Shown here one piece after another: positions 1-5,937 of a DNA stretch of 5,942 nt. Positions within the stretch are counted from its first letter, which is position 1; the number at the start of each line of letters is the position of its first letter. The notes beneath the pieces were generated by a model that was given only the letters and a program-made list of their open reading frames with translations, was not told the origin of the DNA and made no database searches. Origin of the DNA: Actinomycetes bacterium. Its GTDB lineage: Bacteria; Actinomycetota; Acidimicrobiia; Acidimicrobiales; RAAP-2. The position numbers were made by a program, and so were the translations under genes. The stretch is from positions 1 through 5,942 of the forward strand of contig JAKAZC010000184.1 of the NCBI GenBank assembly GCA_021826655.1. Direction: 5' to 3'.

Positions 1-576
1 CATCCCGAACCGGTGGGTCTCGGGGTGGAAGGAGGTGGCGAAGCAGCCCAGCGCCGCGCAGCGCCGGATCTCCTCGGCCATCCAGTCGGGGCCGAGCGCG
101 AAGCCCGACAGCGCCATGGGGATGAACCGGCCCGGGTAGGCGCCCGCCCACTCGTGGATGTGCCAGTCGTTGTAGGCGCGCACGATCGCCGCCGCGAAGT
201 CGCGGTCGTCGCTCTGCAGGAAGAACTGGCCGCCCAGGCCGGGCCACGACGAGAAGTTGACGGACGCCAGGACGCCGTTGACGTTCATGTCGCGGATGCG
301 CTCGTGCACGTCGTAGGTGCCGGGGCGCACCTGGTCGAAGTTGGCCGGGTCCTTGCCCCAGTCCTCGCGCGGGCGGCCCTGCACGGCGTTCAGCCCGAAC
401 GTGGAGATCTCCTGGCCCTCGATGAGCCAGGCGTCGGTGCCGTCGTCGCGCCGGATCACCCGGGGCACCCGGTCGCGGTACTTGGCCGGCACGTGCTCCT
501 TCATGAAGTCGCTCATGCTCGGCGGCTCGACGACGTGGTCGTCCACGCTGACCAGGATCAGGTCCTCTGTGCGCAT
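1..576 (-). CDS. Amidohydrolase-2 family protein, N-terminal part (runs off left edge)
   Basis: The N-terminal 192 codons of a gene are visible and read without a stop to base 1. The rest lies outside the window. Residues 9-18 carry the strand-1 signature VSVDDHVVEP, which fits the amidohydrolase-2 superfamily (ACMSD and gamma-resorcylate decarboxylase relatives). There the D12-x-H14 pair would be the first metal ligands of a TIM barrel. The second His of the common HxH form is replaced by Val16, as in many DxH/ExH members. Further family-like stretches are NFSSWPGLGG (107-116) and the YNDW...YPGRFIPMAL region (135-156). No signal peptide is seen, so the protein should be cytoplasmic. The ATG at 574-576 is chosen because a strong ribosome binding site precedes it. 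An in-frame ATG at 628-630 would add 18 residues but has no such site. Reaction and substrate are unknown: a decarboxylase, a hydratase or a hydrolase of a cyclic acid are all possible. Confidence 0.85.
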   Translation of the reverse strand, partial: MRTEDLILVSVDDHVVEPPSMSDFMKEHVPAKYRDRVPRVIRRDDGTDAWLIEGQEISTFGLNAVQGRPREDWGKDPANFDQVRPGTYDVHERIRDMNVNGVLASVNFSSWPGLGGQFFLQSDDRDFAAAIVRAYNDWHIHEWAGAYPGRFIPMALSGFALGPDWMAEEIRRCAALGCFATSFHPETHRFGM

Positions 577-582
577 CTGGGT

Positions 583-591
583 CCCCTCCTC
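583..591 (-). promoter_or_regulatory. Ribosome binding site of the amidohydrolase gene
   Basis: On the minus strand this reads GAGGAGGGG and sits 6 nt before the ATG at 574-576. It decides that start over the in-frame ATG at 628-630. Confidence 0.7.
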
Positions 592-628
592 GCGGCTCCC
601 GGTCGCCGCGTCGCGGCCCGGTGCGCTC

Positions 629-634
629 ATGCTA
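629..634 (-). promoter_or_regulatory. Candidate -10 hexamer for the amidohydrolase gene
   Basis: The minus strand reads TAGCAT, which fits the actinobacterial TANNNT -10 pattern. A transcript starting about 7 nt downstream (near 622) would have a leader of about 45 nt containing the ribosome binding site at 583-591. No convincing -35 element is seen at the usual distance. This is a pattern match only. It would mean the amidohydrolase can be transcribed separately from the upstream gene pair. Confidence 0.3.
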
Positions 635-654
635 CCGCCTTCGCCAATTGCCCA

Positions 655-671
655 TGTTTCGGCTGTAAACA
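655..671. repeat. Inverted repeat TGTTT-N7-AAACA, possible operator
   Basis: Perfect 5-bp AT-rich arms (TGTTT at 655-659 and AAACA at 667-671) flank a 7-bp centre. The site lies about 20 bp upstream of the candidate -10 of the amidohydrolase gene, in an otherwise GC-dominated gap. Size and placement would suit a dimeric regulator, but 5-bp arms can arise by chance and no regulator gene is in view. Confidence 0.3.
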
Positions 672-676
672 GGCAG

Positions 677-708
677 CCGGACCGCCGGCCGGCCGGGCCG
701 CCGTCCGG
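677..708 (-). terminator. Candidate GC-rich hairpin terminator or attenuator after the oxidoreductase/barrel pair
   Basis: CCGGAC (677-682) and GTCCGG (703-708) form a perfect 6-bp inverted repeat around a 20-nt GC-only centre that can itself pair further. It begins 20 bp after the stop of the 728-1504 gene in its direction of transcription. A second, mutually exclusive hairpin can form from CCGCCG (698-703) and CGGCGG (714-719). Only a weak T-containing stretch (TGTTT) follows on the minus strand, so strong intrinsic termination is not assured. Confidence 0.35.
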
Positions 709-727
709 TCAGGCGGCGGGGCTCACC

Positions 728-1504
728 TCAGACCTCGCCGGGCTCCCCCGCCGGCGGCAGGCCGAAGTCGAAGTCGTACTCGAACGGCACGATCGTGCGG
801 TACGGCAGGAAGGCCAGCGGCTCGTACACGCCCCCGAAGGCGGGGTACCGCCCGGTGGCCCGCAGCAGGCGCCGCGAGCCCTCTATCCGGGTCATGACCT
901 CGCCCGGGTCGTCGCCGCAGAGGAGCACGTGCATCGTGAGGTCGCCGTCGGACTCCGCGACCGGGTCGAAGCGGATCGCCCCCAGCACGCCGGGCACGGC
1001 CAGCAGGTCGACCACCTGGGTCTCGCGCCACCAGGCCACGGCCTCCTCGCGCCGATCGGGCGAGGGTGCCCGCCCGATGGCGACGACGATCCCGCGGTGG
1101 GCGAGGTACGGCACCGCCGCGGGCGACACCAGGACGCCCGGCCCGGTGAAGGTCTCGGCCAGGCGCCACTGCCCCGAGTAGGTCCCCCGACCCTGTTGCC
1201 AGTACCGCCCGGCCTTCACGATCCCGCGGTCCTTGGTCGTCCACCAGCCGCGGGCCTCGGGGCCGTCGAAGTCCTCTATCCCGAAGTAGTAGATCGTGGC
1301 GTAGGGGGGGTGGCCGGTCAGCTCCCCGTGCACGACCCCGGGGGCGGCCTGCAGGTCCCTGGGCGCCACGTACCGGCGAGCGGTGACGACGTCGCCCTTC
1401 GAGATGTGCTCGGGGAGGTGGTCGAGGTCGTACCAGCGGTTGTACTCGGCGGTGTACTCCGCGGGGATGTCGAGGGTCGCGAACAGGATCCCCGTCACGT
1501 TCAC
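728..1504 (-). CDS. Duplicated dimeric alpha/beta-barrel (EthD-like) protein, function unknown
   Basis: This is a 258-residue soluble protein. Residues 21-33 read YNRWYDLDHLPEH, the helix-1 signature typical of dimeric ferredoxin-like alpha/beta-barrel proteins of the EthD type, following a first beta strand (GILFATLD, 5-12). The second half repeats the plan: a strand around 138-144, a helix with WWRETQVVDLL (158-168), then PGVLGAIRF (171-179). One chain therefore probably contains two barrel halves. Barrels of this fold serve as small oxygenases, isomerases or ligand binders, often with His as the key residue. His29 and His33 in the first half have no counterpart in the second. The start is a GTG whose G precedes the TGA of the upstream oxidoreductase (GTGA overlap), with AAGGGGGAG in front. 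The two proteins are thus probably made together and may act on the same metabolite. No specific function can be assigned. Confidence 0.8.
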   Translation of the reverse strand: MNVTGILFATLDIPAEYTAEYNRWYDLDHLPEHISKGDVVTARRYVAPRDLQAAPGVVHGELTGHPPYATIYYFGIEDFDGPEARGWWTTKDRGIVKAGRYWQQGRGTYSGQWRLAETFTGPGVLVSPAAVPYLAHRGIVVAIGRAPSPDRREEAVAWWRETQVVDLLAVPGVLGAIRFDPVAESDGDLTMHVLLCGDDPGEVMTRIEGSRRLLRATGRYPAFGGVYEPLAFLPYRTIVPFEYDFDFGLPPAGEPGEV

Positions 1505-2598
1505 GTGCCGCTCCCCCTTCCGGCGAGCGCCACCCAGCCCGCTCCCTCCGACGAGGCGATGGCCCCGTCGATCACCTCCTGCACGCTACAGCCGTCGCGG
1601 ATCGTCGGAGTCGGCGTCGGCCGGCCGTCGAAGGCGGGGAGCCAGTCCTCCAACATGAGCCCCATCGCCTGCACCGCGAACGATGACCGCCGCGCCGGGA
1701 GCTCGACCCCGCTGGCCAGGCGCCGCTCGGAGGGCACGAGGGGAACCGGCTCCGCGCCGACGCGGGCGACCAGGGACCCCGAGGAGGCGGGCGACCGGTT
1801 GACGACGATGGTCCCCTCGCTGCCGTGCACCTCCAACAGGTTGGTCCCCGCCCCCAGCCCCGCCGAGGAATTGGACAGGACGGCCAGCGCCCCCGACTCG
1901 AGCCGCAGCAGCACGCCGGAGGTGTCGTCGGCGGTGACCTCCACCTCCCCCTCGGTCGTGGTCACCCGGTCGACGGAGTGGCGGACGTCGGCGCACACCG
2001 CGACGGCCCGGCCGAAGAGGGACTGCACGAAGTCGATCTCGTGGGACATCTGCCCGAAGAGGTAGCCGCCCCCCTGGTCGCGCCGGTACATCCAGGCGGC
2101 CTGGGGCTTGTGGGTGGGATGCCAGTAGCCGGTGGTGATGGTGACCTGCACGAAGGAGGGACGGCCGACGGCGCCGCCCTCCACCAGCTCGCGGATCGCC
2201 AGGCGCTCGGGCGACCACCGGTTCTCGAAGCACACCAGGGTGGCCCGGTCCGACGCCTCGGCGGCGTCGGCCATCACCTGGCCCTGGGCTCCGGTCAGCG
2301 AGAGCGGCTTCTCGCACAGCACATGCCGCCCCGCCGCCAGCGCGGCGAGGAACATGTCGTGGTGCCGCTCCACCGGTGCCGACACCGACACGAGGTCGAG
2401 GTCGTCACGGCGAACGAAGGACTCCCAGTCGGTCGTGGTGTCGGTGATGCCCAGCCGCTCGCCGGCCGCGGCGACCGACCCGGGCCGGCTGCTGCACAGC
2501 GCCACCAGGTCGTAGCCGTCCACCGCGGCGAAGGCCGGCGCGTGCACCAGGGCCCCCCAGCCGACACCGATGAGCCCGACCCGCAAGTTGTCTGCCAT
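1501..2598 (-). CDS. Gfo/Idh/MocA family NAD(P)-dependent oxidoreductase
   Basis: This 365-residue protein has the usual family length of about 330-390. The N-terminal Rossmann domain opens with VGLIGVGWGALVHAPAF (7-23), whose glycines bind the dinucleotide. CSSRPGS follows strand 2 (35-41), and CEKPLS (95-100) carries the family EKP motif with catalytic-type Lys97. The C-terminal sheet domain begins near 120. The helix that normally reads GGG...D...H..D is present as GGG (176-178), His186 and Asp189, but the usual catalytic Asp is Gly182. The family oxidises or reduces hydroxyl/keto groups of sugars, inositols and related compounds, or dehalogenates or cleaves aryl compounds. The substrate here is unknown. 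The ATG at 2596-2598 starts directly before the Rossmann strand. No good Shine-Dalgarno precedes it. It is the first gene of a pair with the 728-1504 gene and diverges from the CoA-transferase gene 164 bp away. Confidence 0.9.
   Translation of the reverse strand: MADNLRVGLIGVGWGALVHAPAFAAVDGYDLVALCSSRPGSVAAAGERLGITDTTTDWESFVRRDDLDLVSVSAPVERHHDMFLAALAAGRHVLCEKPLSLTGAQGQVMADAAEASDRATLVCFENRWSPERLAIRELVEGGAVGRPSFVQVTITTGYWHPTHKPQAAWMYRRDQGGGYLFGQMSHEIDFVQSLFGRAVAVCADVRHSVDRVTTTEGEVEVTADDTSGVLLRLESGALAVLSNSSAGLGAGTNLLEVHGSEGTIVVNRSPASSGSLVARVGAEPVPLVPSERRLASGVELPARRSSFAVQAMGLMLEDWLPAFDGRPTPTPTIRDGCSVQEVIDGAIASSEGAGWVALAGRGSGT
1511..1519 (-). promoter_or_regulatory. Ribosome binding site inside the oxidoreductase gene end
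   Basis: The minus strand reads AAGGGGGAG, 6 nt before the GTG at 1502-1504 and within the last codons of the upstream gene. It supports the GTG start and translational coupling across the 4-bp overlap. Confidence 0.6.
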
Positions 2599-2623
2599 GG
2601 GCCCAATCGTGCCGGATGACCGG

Positions 2624-2697
2624 GGCCACCGTCGAACGGGGTGACCGGCACCGGGAACCGGGCCGCCGTCGAACGGGTGCCCGGGGCCGCCGAACGG
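2624..2697. repeat. Three imperfect direct repeats in the divergent control region
   Basis: The unit GGCCRCCGTCGAACGG occurs at 2624-2639 and 2661-2676, identical except for one base. It recurs shortened (lacking GTC) at 2685-2697. The core CCGTCGAACGG is nearly self-complementary (CCGT-CGA-ACGG). All copies lie between the divergent oxidoreductase and CoA-transferase genes, which suits binding sites for a shared regulator. Simple local duplication of GC-rich DNA is the alternative. Confidence 0.5.
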
Positions 2698-2706
2698 CGG
2701 TATCGT
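2687..2706 (+). promoter_or_regulatory. Candidate operator and -10 element of the CoA-transferase gene
   Basis: Bases 2687-2700 form a perfect palindrome, CCGCCG-AA-CGGCGG, directly followed by TATCGT (2701-2706), a TANNNT-type -10 hexamer. Initiation about 7 nt downstream would leave a leader of about 50 nt before the GTG at 2763. The palindrome would occupy the -35/-10 spacer, a common repressor position. No clear -35 hexamer is visible. Confidence 0.35.
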
Positions 2707-2747
2707 CGGCGCTCACCGGGTCGCGACGCGCCACGCGCGACCTCTGC

Positions 2748-2756
2748 GGGAGGTGG
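2748..2756 (+). promoter_or_regulatory. Ribosome binding site of the tandem CoA-transferase gene
   Basis: GGGAGGTGG lies ahead of GTG 2763-2765, with the GGAGG core ending 9 nt before it. It selects this GTG over upstream in-frame codons, whose translation (from 2616) is Arg-rich and unlike the family. Confidence 0.7.
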
Positions 2757-2762
2757 GGATCC

Positions 2763-5246
2763 GTGCACGCAGCGCTCGAGGGGCTCCGGGTCGTCGACCT
2801 CACCACCACGCCGGCCGGGGCCGAGGTCACCCAGCTCTTCGCCGACTTCGGCGCGGACGTCGTGCTGGTCGAGCCCCCGGGGGGCAGCCCGCTGCGCGAG
2901 CAGCCCGCCCACCCGGTCTGGCTCCGCGGGAAGAAGAGCATCGAGCTCGACCTGCACCACCCCGACGACCGGCAGGTGGCCCGCGACCTGTGCCTGGCCG
3001 CCGACGTGGTGGTGGAGACGTGGCGCCCGGGCGTCGCCGAGCGCCTGGGGCTCGGCTACGACGACCTGCGGGCCGGCAACCCCCGCCTCGTGTACGGGTC
3101 GGTCACCGGCTTCGGCCGCGAGGGGCCGCTGGCCGCGGTGAAGGGCTACGAGGGGATCGTGATGGCCAAGCTCGGCGCGTTCGGGCCGCTGCACCTGGCC
3201 GACCGTCCGGGTCCCTCGTTCTGCGCCACGCCGGCCGCGTCGTTCAGCGCCTCGCAGACGCTGTTGCAGGGGCTGCTCGCCGCCCTGTACGAGCGGGAGG
3301 AGAGCGGGTCGGGCCAGCGGGTGGACACGTCGATGCTCGGGGCCCTGACCGCGCACGACTGCTGGAACTGGCTGGTGCAGGTACAGGCCGCCCGGTTCCC
3401 CGAGGCCTTCGCCGCGGTGCCCCGGGTGGACGAGGCCCGGCGGGTGCCCAACGGGTGGCTGTCCTTCCGCCTGCTCGTGGGCCTGTCGAAGGACGGCCGC
3501 TGGATGCAGTTCTCGCAGACGTCGCAGCGCCTGTGGGAGGCCTTCATGCGCGTGCTCGGGCTTCAGTGGATGCTGACCGACCCGGAGTGGAAGGACGCGC
3601 ACTCCTCCGAGGACGTCGACAAGCGCGAGGCGTACTGGGAGAAGCTGCTCGGGGTCATCCGCTCGAAGACGGTGGCCGAGTGGTACGAGGTGTTCGACGC
3701 CGAGCCCGACGTCTTCGCCGAGATCTTCCGCACCGGGAGCGAGCTCCTCCACCACCCCCAGCTCGAGCACGACGGCCTGGTGCTCGAGCTCGACGACCCG
3801 AAGCTCGGCCTCGTCCGCCAGCCCGGGCCGCTCGTGAAGATGGCGGGGACACCCGCCGTGGTCGAGCGCTCGGCGCCCGCGCTCGGCGAGCACGCGGCCG
3901 AGGTCCGGGCCGAGGTCGCGGCCGGCGCCGGGCCGGATGCGACGACCCGCGGGGCCGGACCCGTGGGCGCGCCGGATGCGACGGTGGGCGGGGACGCAGC
4001 CCCCGGCGCGCCGCCCCTGGCCGGGGTGACCGTCGTGGAGCTCGGGACCTTCTACGCGGGGCCCTTCGGCTCGACCCTGCTCGCCGATCTCGGCGCGCGG
4101 GTGATCAAGCTCGAGCAGCTCGACGGGGACCCCATGCGCTCGATCATGCCGTTCCCCGAGGTCGGCGCGGTGAAGGTGCTGTCGGGCAAGGAGAGCGTCG
4201 CCGTCGACATCGCCACGCCCGAGGGCCACGAGATCGTCGAGCGGCTCGTGCACCGGGCCGACGTCGTCCTGCGGTCCTTCCGTGCGGGGGTGGCCGAGCG
4301 GCTCGGGTACGACGACGAGACCCTGCTCGCCGTCAACCCCGACCTGGTCTACCTGAACGCCCCCGGCTTCGGGGTGGACGGCCCCTACGGGCACCGCCCG
4401 GCCTACGCCCCGACCATCGGGGCCGGCGCCGGCCAGGCCGGGCGCAACCTGGGCGCCGCCATGGTGCAGCGCGACGACCTCACGATGGCCGAGGTGAAGG
4501 AGATCTCCCTGCGGATGGGCGGCGCCGTGATGAGCGGCAACAACCCCGACGCGAGCTCCTCGCTCGGCGCGGCCACCGCGATGCTCCTCGGACTGGTGGC
4601 GAGGCGGCGCGGCGCCCCGGGCCAGTCGATGCTCACCACCATGCTCAACACCATGTCCCACGCGCTGAGCGACGACATGGTGGAGTACGAGGGGCGGGCA
4701 CCCGCACCCGCCGTCGACGCCGCGGTGCTGGGCTTCGGCCCCCTCTACCGCCTGTACGAGACGGCCGGGGGGTGGGTGTTCCTCGCCGCCCCGGCCCGGC
4801 ACGAGTGGGACGCCCTCGCCGCCGTACTCCCCGCCGAAGTGGCCGGCGATCCGCGGTTCGCCACACCCGAGGCCCGGTCCGCGCACGAGGACGCCCTCGC
4901 CGAGGCGCTGCAGGCCGTGTTCCGCACCCGCCCCGCCGCCGAGTGGGAACGCGACCTCACCGGCGCCGACGTGGCCTGCGTGGTCGTGGAGGACGGCCCC
5001 CCCGAGACCTGCATCATGCAGGGCGAGCGCGGGCTGGCCCGGAGCCTCGACCTCCTCGTCGACCTCGACCACCCGGTGTGCGGCGAGTACCCGCGGATGA
5101 AGCCGCTGGTGCGCTTCTCGCGCTCGGGTGGCGCGGTCAGGGGCGCGCCACTGCTCGGCGCCGACACGGACCGGGTCCTCGGTGAGCTCGGCTACACGGC
5201 CGCGCAGATCGCCGACCTGCACGAGCGCGGCGTGGCCGCCGGCTGA
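2763..5246 (+). CDS. Tandem two-domain class III CoA-transferase (CaiB/BaiF family)
   Basis: This 827-residue protein is about twice the usual family length of about 400. It has two full CaiB/BaiF domains, about 1-377 and 419-827, joined by an Ala/Gly/Pro linker (about 378-416). Domain 1 opens with LEGLRVVDL (5-13) and has WRPGVAERLG (87-96) and a TGFGREGP loop. Domain 2 opens with LAGVTVVELG (419-428) and has AGPFG (432-436), FRAGVAERLG from 506 and a PGFGVDGP loop. These enzymes move CoA between carboxylic acids through a glutamyl- or aspartyl-linked intermediate on one conserved Asp. In domain 2 that residue is Asp596 (PDASSSLGAATAMLLGL). The aligned position in domain 1 is Ser160 (AASFSASQTLLQGLLAAL). 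Domain 2 also keeps a GDPMR motif where domain 1 has GSPLR. Domain 1 is therefore probably non-catalytic. DddD (DMSP CoA-transferase/lyase) has the same architecture, but the substrate here is open. The start is GTG 2763, just before the first domain, with a good ribosome binding site. The protein should be cytoplasmic. Confidence 0.9.
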   Translation: MHAALEGLRVVDLTTTPAGAEVTQLFADFGADVVLVEPPGGSPLREQPAHPVWLRGKKSIELDLHHPDDRQVARDLCLAADVVVETWRPGVAERLGLGYDDLRAGNPRLVYGSVTGFGREGPLAAVKGYEGIVMAKLGAFGPLHLADRPGPSFCATPAASFSASQTLLQGLLAALYEREESGSGQRVDTSMLGALTAHDCWNWLVQVQAARFPEAFAAVPRVDEARRVPNGWLSFRLLVGLSKDGRWMQFSQTSQRLWEAFMRVLGLQWMLTDPEWKDAHSSEDVDKREAYWEKLLGVIRSKTVAEWYEVFDAEPDVFAEIFRTGSELLHHPQLEHDGLVLELDDPKLGLVRQPGPLVKMAGTPAVVERSAPALGEHAAEVRAEVAAGAGPDATTRGAGPVGAPDATVGGDAAPGAPPLAGVTVVELGTFYAGPFGSTLLADLGARVIKLEQLDGDPMRSIMPFPEVGAVKVLSGKESVAVDIATPEGHEIVERLVHRADVVLRSFRAGVAERLGYDDETLLAVNPDLVYLNAPGFGVDGPYGHRPAYAPTIGAGAGQAGRNLGAAMVQRDDLTMAEVKEISLRMGGAVMSGNNPDASSSLGAATAMLLGLVARRRGAPGQSMLTTMLNTMSHALSDDMVEYEGRAPAPAVDAAVLGFGPLYRLYETAGGWVFLAAPARHEWDALAAVLPAEVAGDPRFATPEARSAHEDALAEALQAVFRTRPAAEWERDLTGADVACVVVEDGPPETCIMQGERGLARSLDLLVDLDHPVCGEYPRMKPLVRFSRSGGAVRGAPLLGADTDRVLGELGYTAAQIADLHERGVAAG
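3932..3982 (+). repeat. 12-bp direct repeat in the interdomain linker
   Basis: GCCGGATGCGAC occurs at 3932-3943 and 3971-3982, encoding PDAT twice in the same frame (GPDATT and APDATV). It lies in the low-complexity Ala/Gly/Pro linker between the two CoA-transferase domains, which looks expanded by short duplication. Confidence 0.6.
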
Positions 5247-5265
5247 GCCGCACCGGGGGCCGGCT

Positions 5266-5676
5266 TCACGGCAGGAGGGTGAACCCGGGGACGTGCCGTG
5301 GACGGACCACGGAGAAGTGCCGCCTGTCGAGAGTGGCGATTGCCGGGACACGGTGCCGCTCTGCGAGCGCCACCACCGAGGCGTCCACCACGCCGAGAGG
5401 CAGATCGAGGTAGCGCTCGGTGAGATCTGCGATCCGATCCCAGTCCGCGTCGAGCACCGGTTCCACGATCAGCTCCCCCTCGGCCACCGAGCGCGCGAAC
5501 GCCAGCTCGGCGTGCGCGCCGATGCGGTCGGACAGGAGATAGCAGACTTCGGTCGCAACGAGGGCGGGAACCAGGATCGGCCGCTCGGCGCCCGAGAGCA
5601 GGTCGACGCACGCCCGATGGTTGCGATCCCGCCTCGCCGCAGCTGCATAGAGCGGACCGGCATCGACGATCAGCAC
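5266..5676 (-). CDS. vapC: PIN-domain toxin, VapC-type ribonuclease
   Basis: This 136-residue protein has standard VapC length. The four acidic residues expected of a PIN Mg2+-dependent ribonuclease are in place: Asp5 (LIVDAGPLYA), Glu43 (ALVATEVCYLL), Asp98 (GVVDASVVALAE) and Asp117 (ATLDRRHF). Family members cleave tRNA or rRNA and halt growth unless bound by the partner antitoxin. The RNA target cannot be told from sequence. The start is a GTG immediately after the antitoxin TGA (TGAGTG), in the same reading frame and with no Shine-Dalgarno sequence in front. Translation probably depends on ribosomes finishing the antitoxin. It converges on the CoA-transferase gene, with 19 bp between the stops. 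All catalytic residues are intact, so it is probably a working toxin. Confidence 0.88.
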   Translation of the reverse strand: MLIVDAGPLYAAAARRDRNHRACVDLLSGAERPILVPALVATEVCYLLSDRIGAHAELAFARSVAEGELIVEPVLDADWDRIADLTERYLDLPLGVVDASVVALAERHRVPAIATLDRRHFSVVRPRHVPGFTLLP

Positions 5677-5925
5677 TCAGGCGGAGGAACCGCCGCGACG
5701 GCGCGCCACCGCCCGGCCGACCAGCTCGTCCACTCGCTCGGAGGCGTCGTCGGGCTGGCCGTCTCCGACCCCGAAGAAACCCATCCGCCCGCCGGCCGAC
5801 GTGCCCGCAAGGTCATGCTCGATCGCCTCGCGGACGACGTCGGCCATCGAGACCCCCCGGCGCCGCGCCTCCCACCGGAGCCGTGCGTCGAGCTCCTCGG
5901 GCAGCATGATGGTGGTGCGCTTCAC
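5677..5925 (-). CDS. vapB: Ribbon-helix-helix antitoxin, VapB-type
   Basis: This 82-residue protein lies directly upstream of the PIN toxin. Residues 2-8 (KRTTIML) form the DNA-contacting beta strand. PEELDARLRWEARRRG (9-24) gives helix A, and VSMADVVREAIEHDL (25-39) gives helix B of an Arc/CopG-like ribbon-helix-helix domain. A flexible Gly-rich segment (41-58, including GRMGFFGVGDG) then leads to an acidic/basic tail (SERVDELVGRAVARRR) of the kind that wraps the toxin. It should dimerise, bind its own promoter and neutralise VapC. The start is GTG 5923-5925, because an in-frame TGA lies at 5929-5931 just upstream and later starts would cut the beta strand. An ATG at 5927-5929 is out of frame. 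Confidence 0.87.
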   Translation of the reverse strand: MKRTTIMLPEELDARLRWEARRRGVSMADVVREAIEHDLAGTSAGGRMGFFGVGDGQPDDASERVDELVGRAVARRRGGSSA

Positions 5926-5931
5926 GCATCA

Positions 5932-5937
5932 AGCATA
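5932..5937 (-). promoter_or_regulatory. Candidate -10 of a leaderless toxin-antitoxin transcript
   Basis: The minus strand reads TATGCT, then 6 nt (TGATGC), then the antitoxin GTG. A TANNNT hexamer exactly this far from the start codon places the first transcribed base at the G of GTG, the usual layout of leaderless genes in actinobacteria. No Shine-Dalgarno fits in the gap. The -35 region and any operator arm lie beyond the window edge. Confidence 0.5.

Noticed and set aside
574..630. Longer amidohydrolase start at the in-frame ATG 628-630
   Set aside because: That ATG overlaps the candidate -10 and has no ribosome binding site, while the ATG at 574-576 has GAGGAGGGG at ideal distance and begins just before the conserved strand.
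317..2065. 582-codon open frame on the plus strand
   Set aside because: It runs antisense to three recognisable minus-strand genes and its translation is low-complexity Pro/Arg/Ser-rich, typical of a shadow frame.
2616..2762. N-terminal extension of 49 residues on the CoA-transferase
   Set aside because: The extension is Arg/Gly-rich, covers the repeats and candidate promoter, and has no family similarity. A good ribosome binding site precedes GTG 2763, right where the first domain begins.
5238..5264. GCCGGC...GCCGGC hairpin at the convergent gene ends as a bidirectional terminator
   Set aside because: The arms are only 6 bp in GC-saturated DNA, one arm is inside the coding sequence, and no T tract follows on either strand.
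2295..5351. Very long open frame on the minus strand opposite the CoA-transferase gene (1018 codons)
   Set aside because: It is the mirror of a GC-rich gene. Its translation is His/Gly/Arg/Val-rich with no recognisable domain, and it crosses into the oxidoreductase and toxin genes, whereas the plus strand encodes two clear CaiB/BaiF domains.
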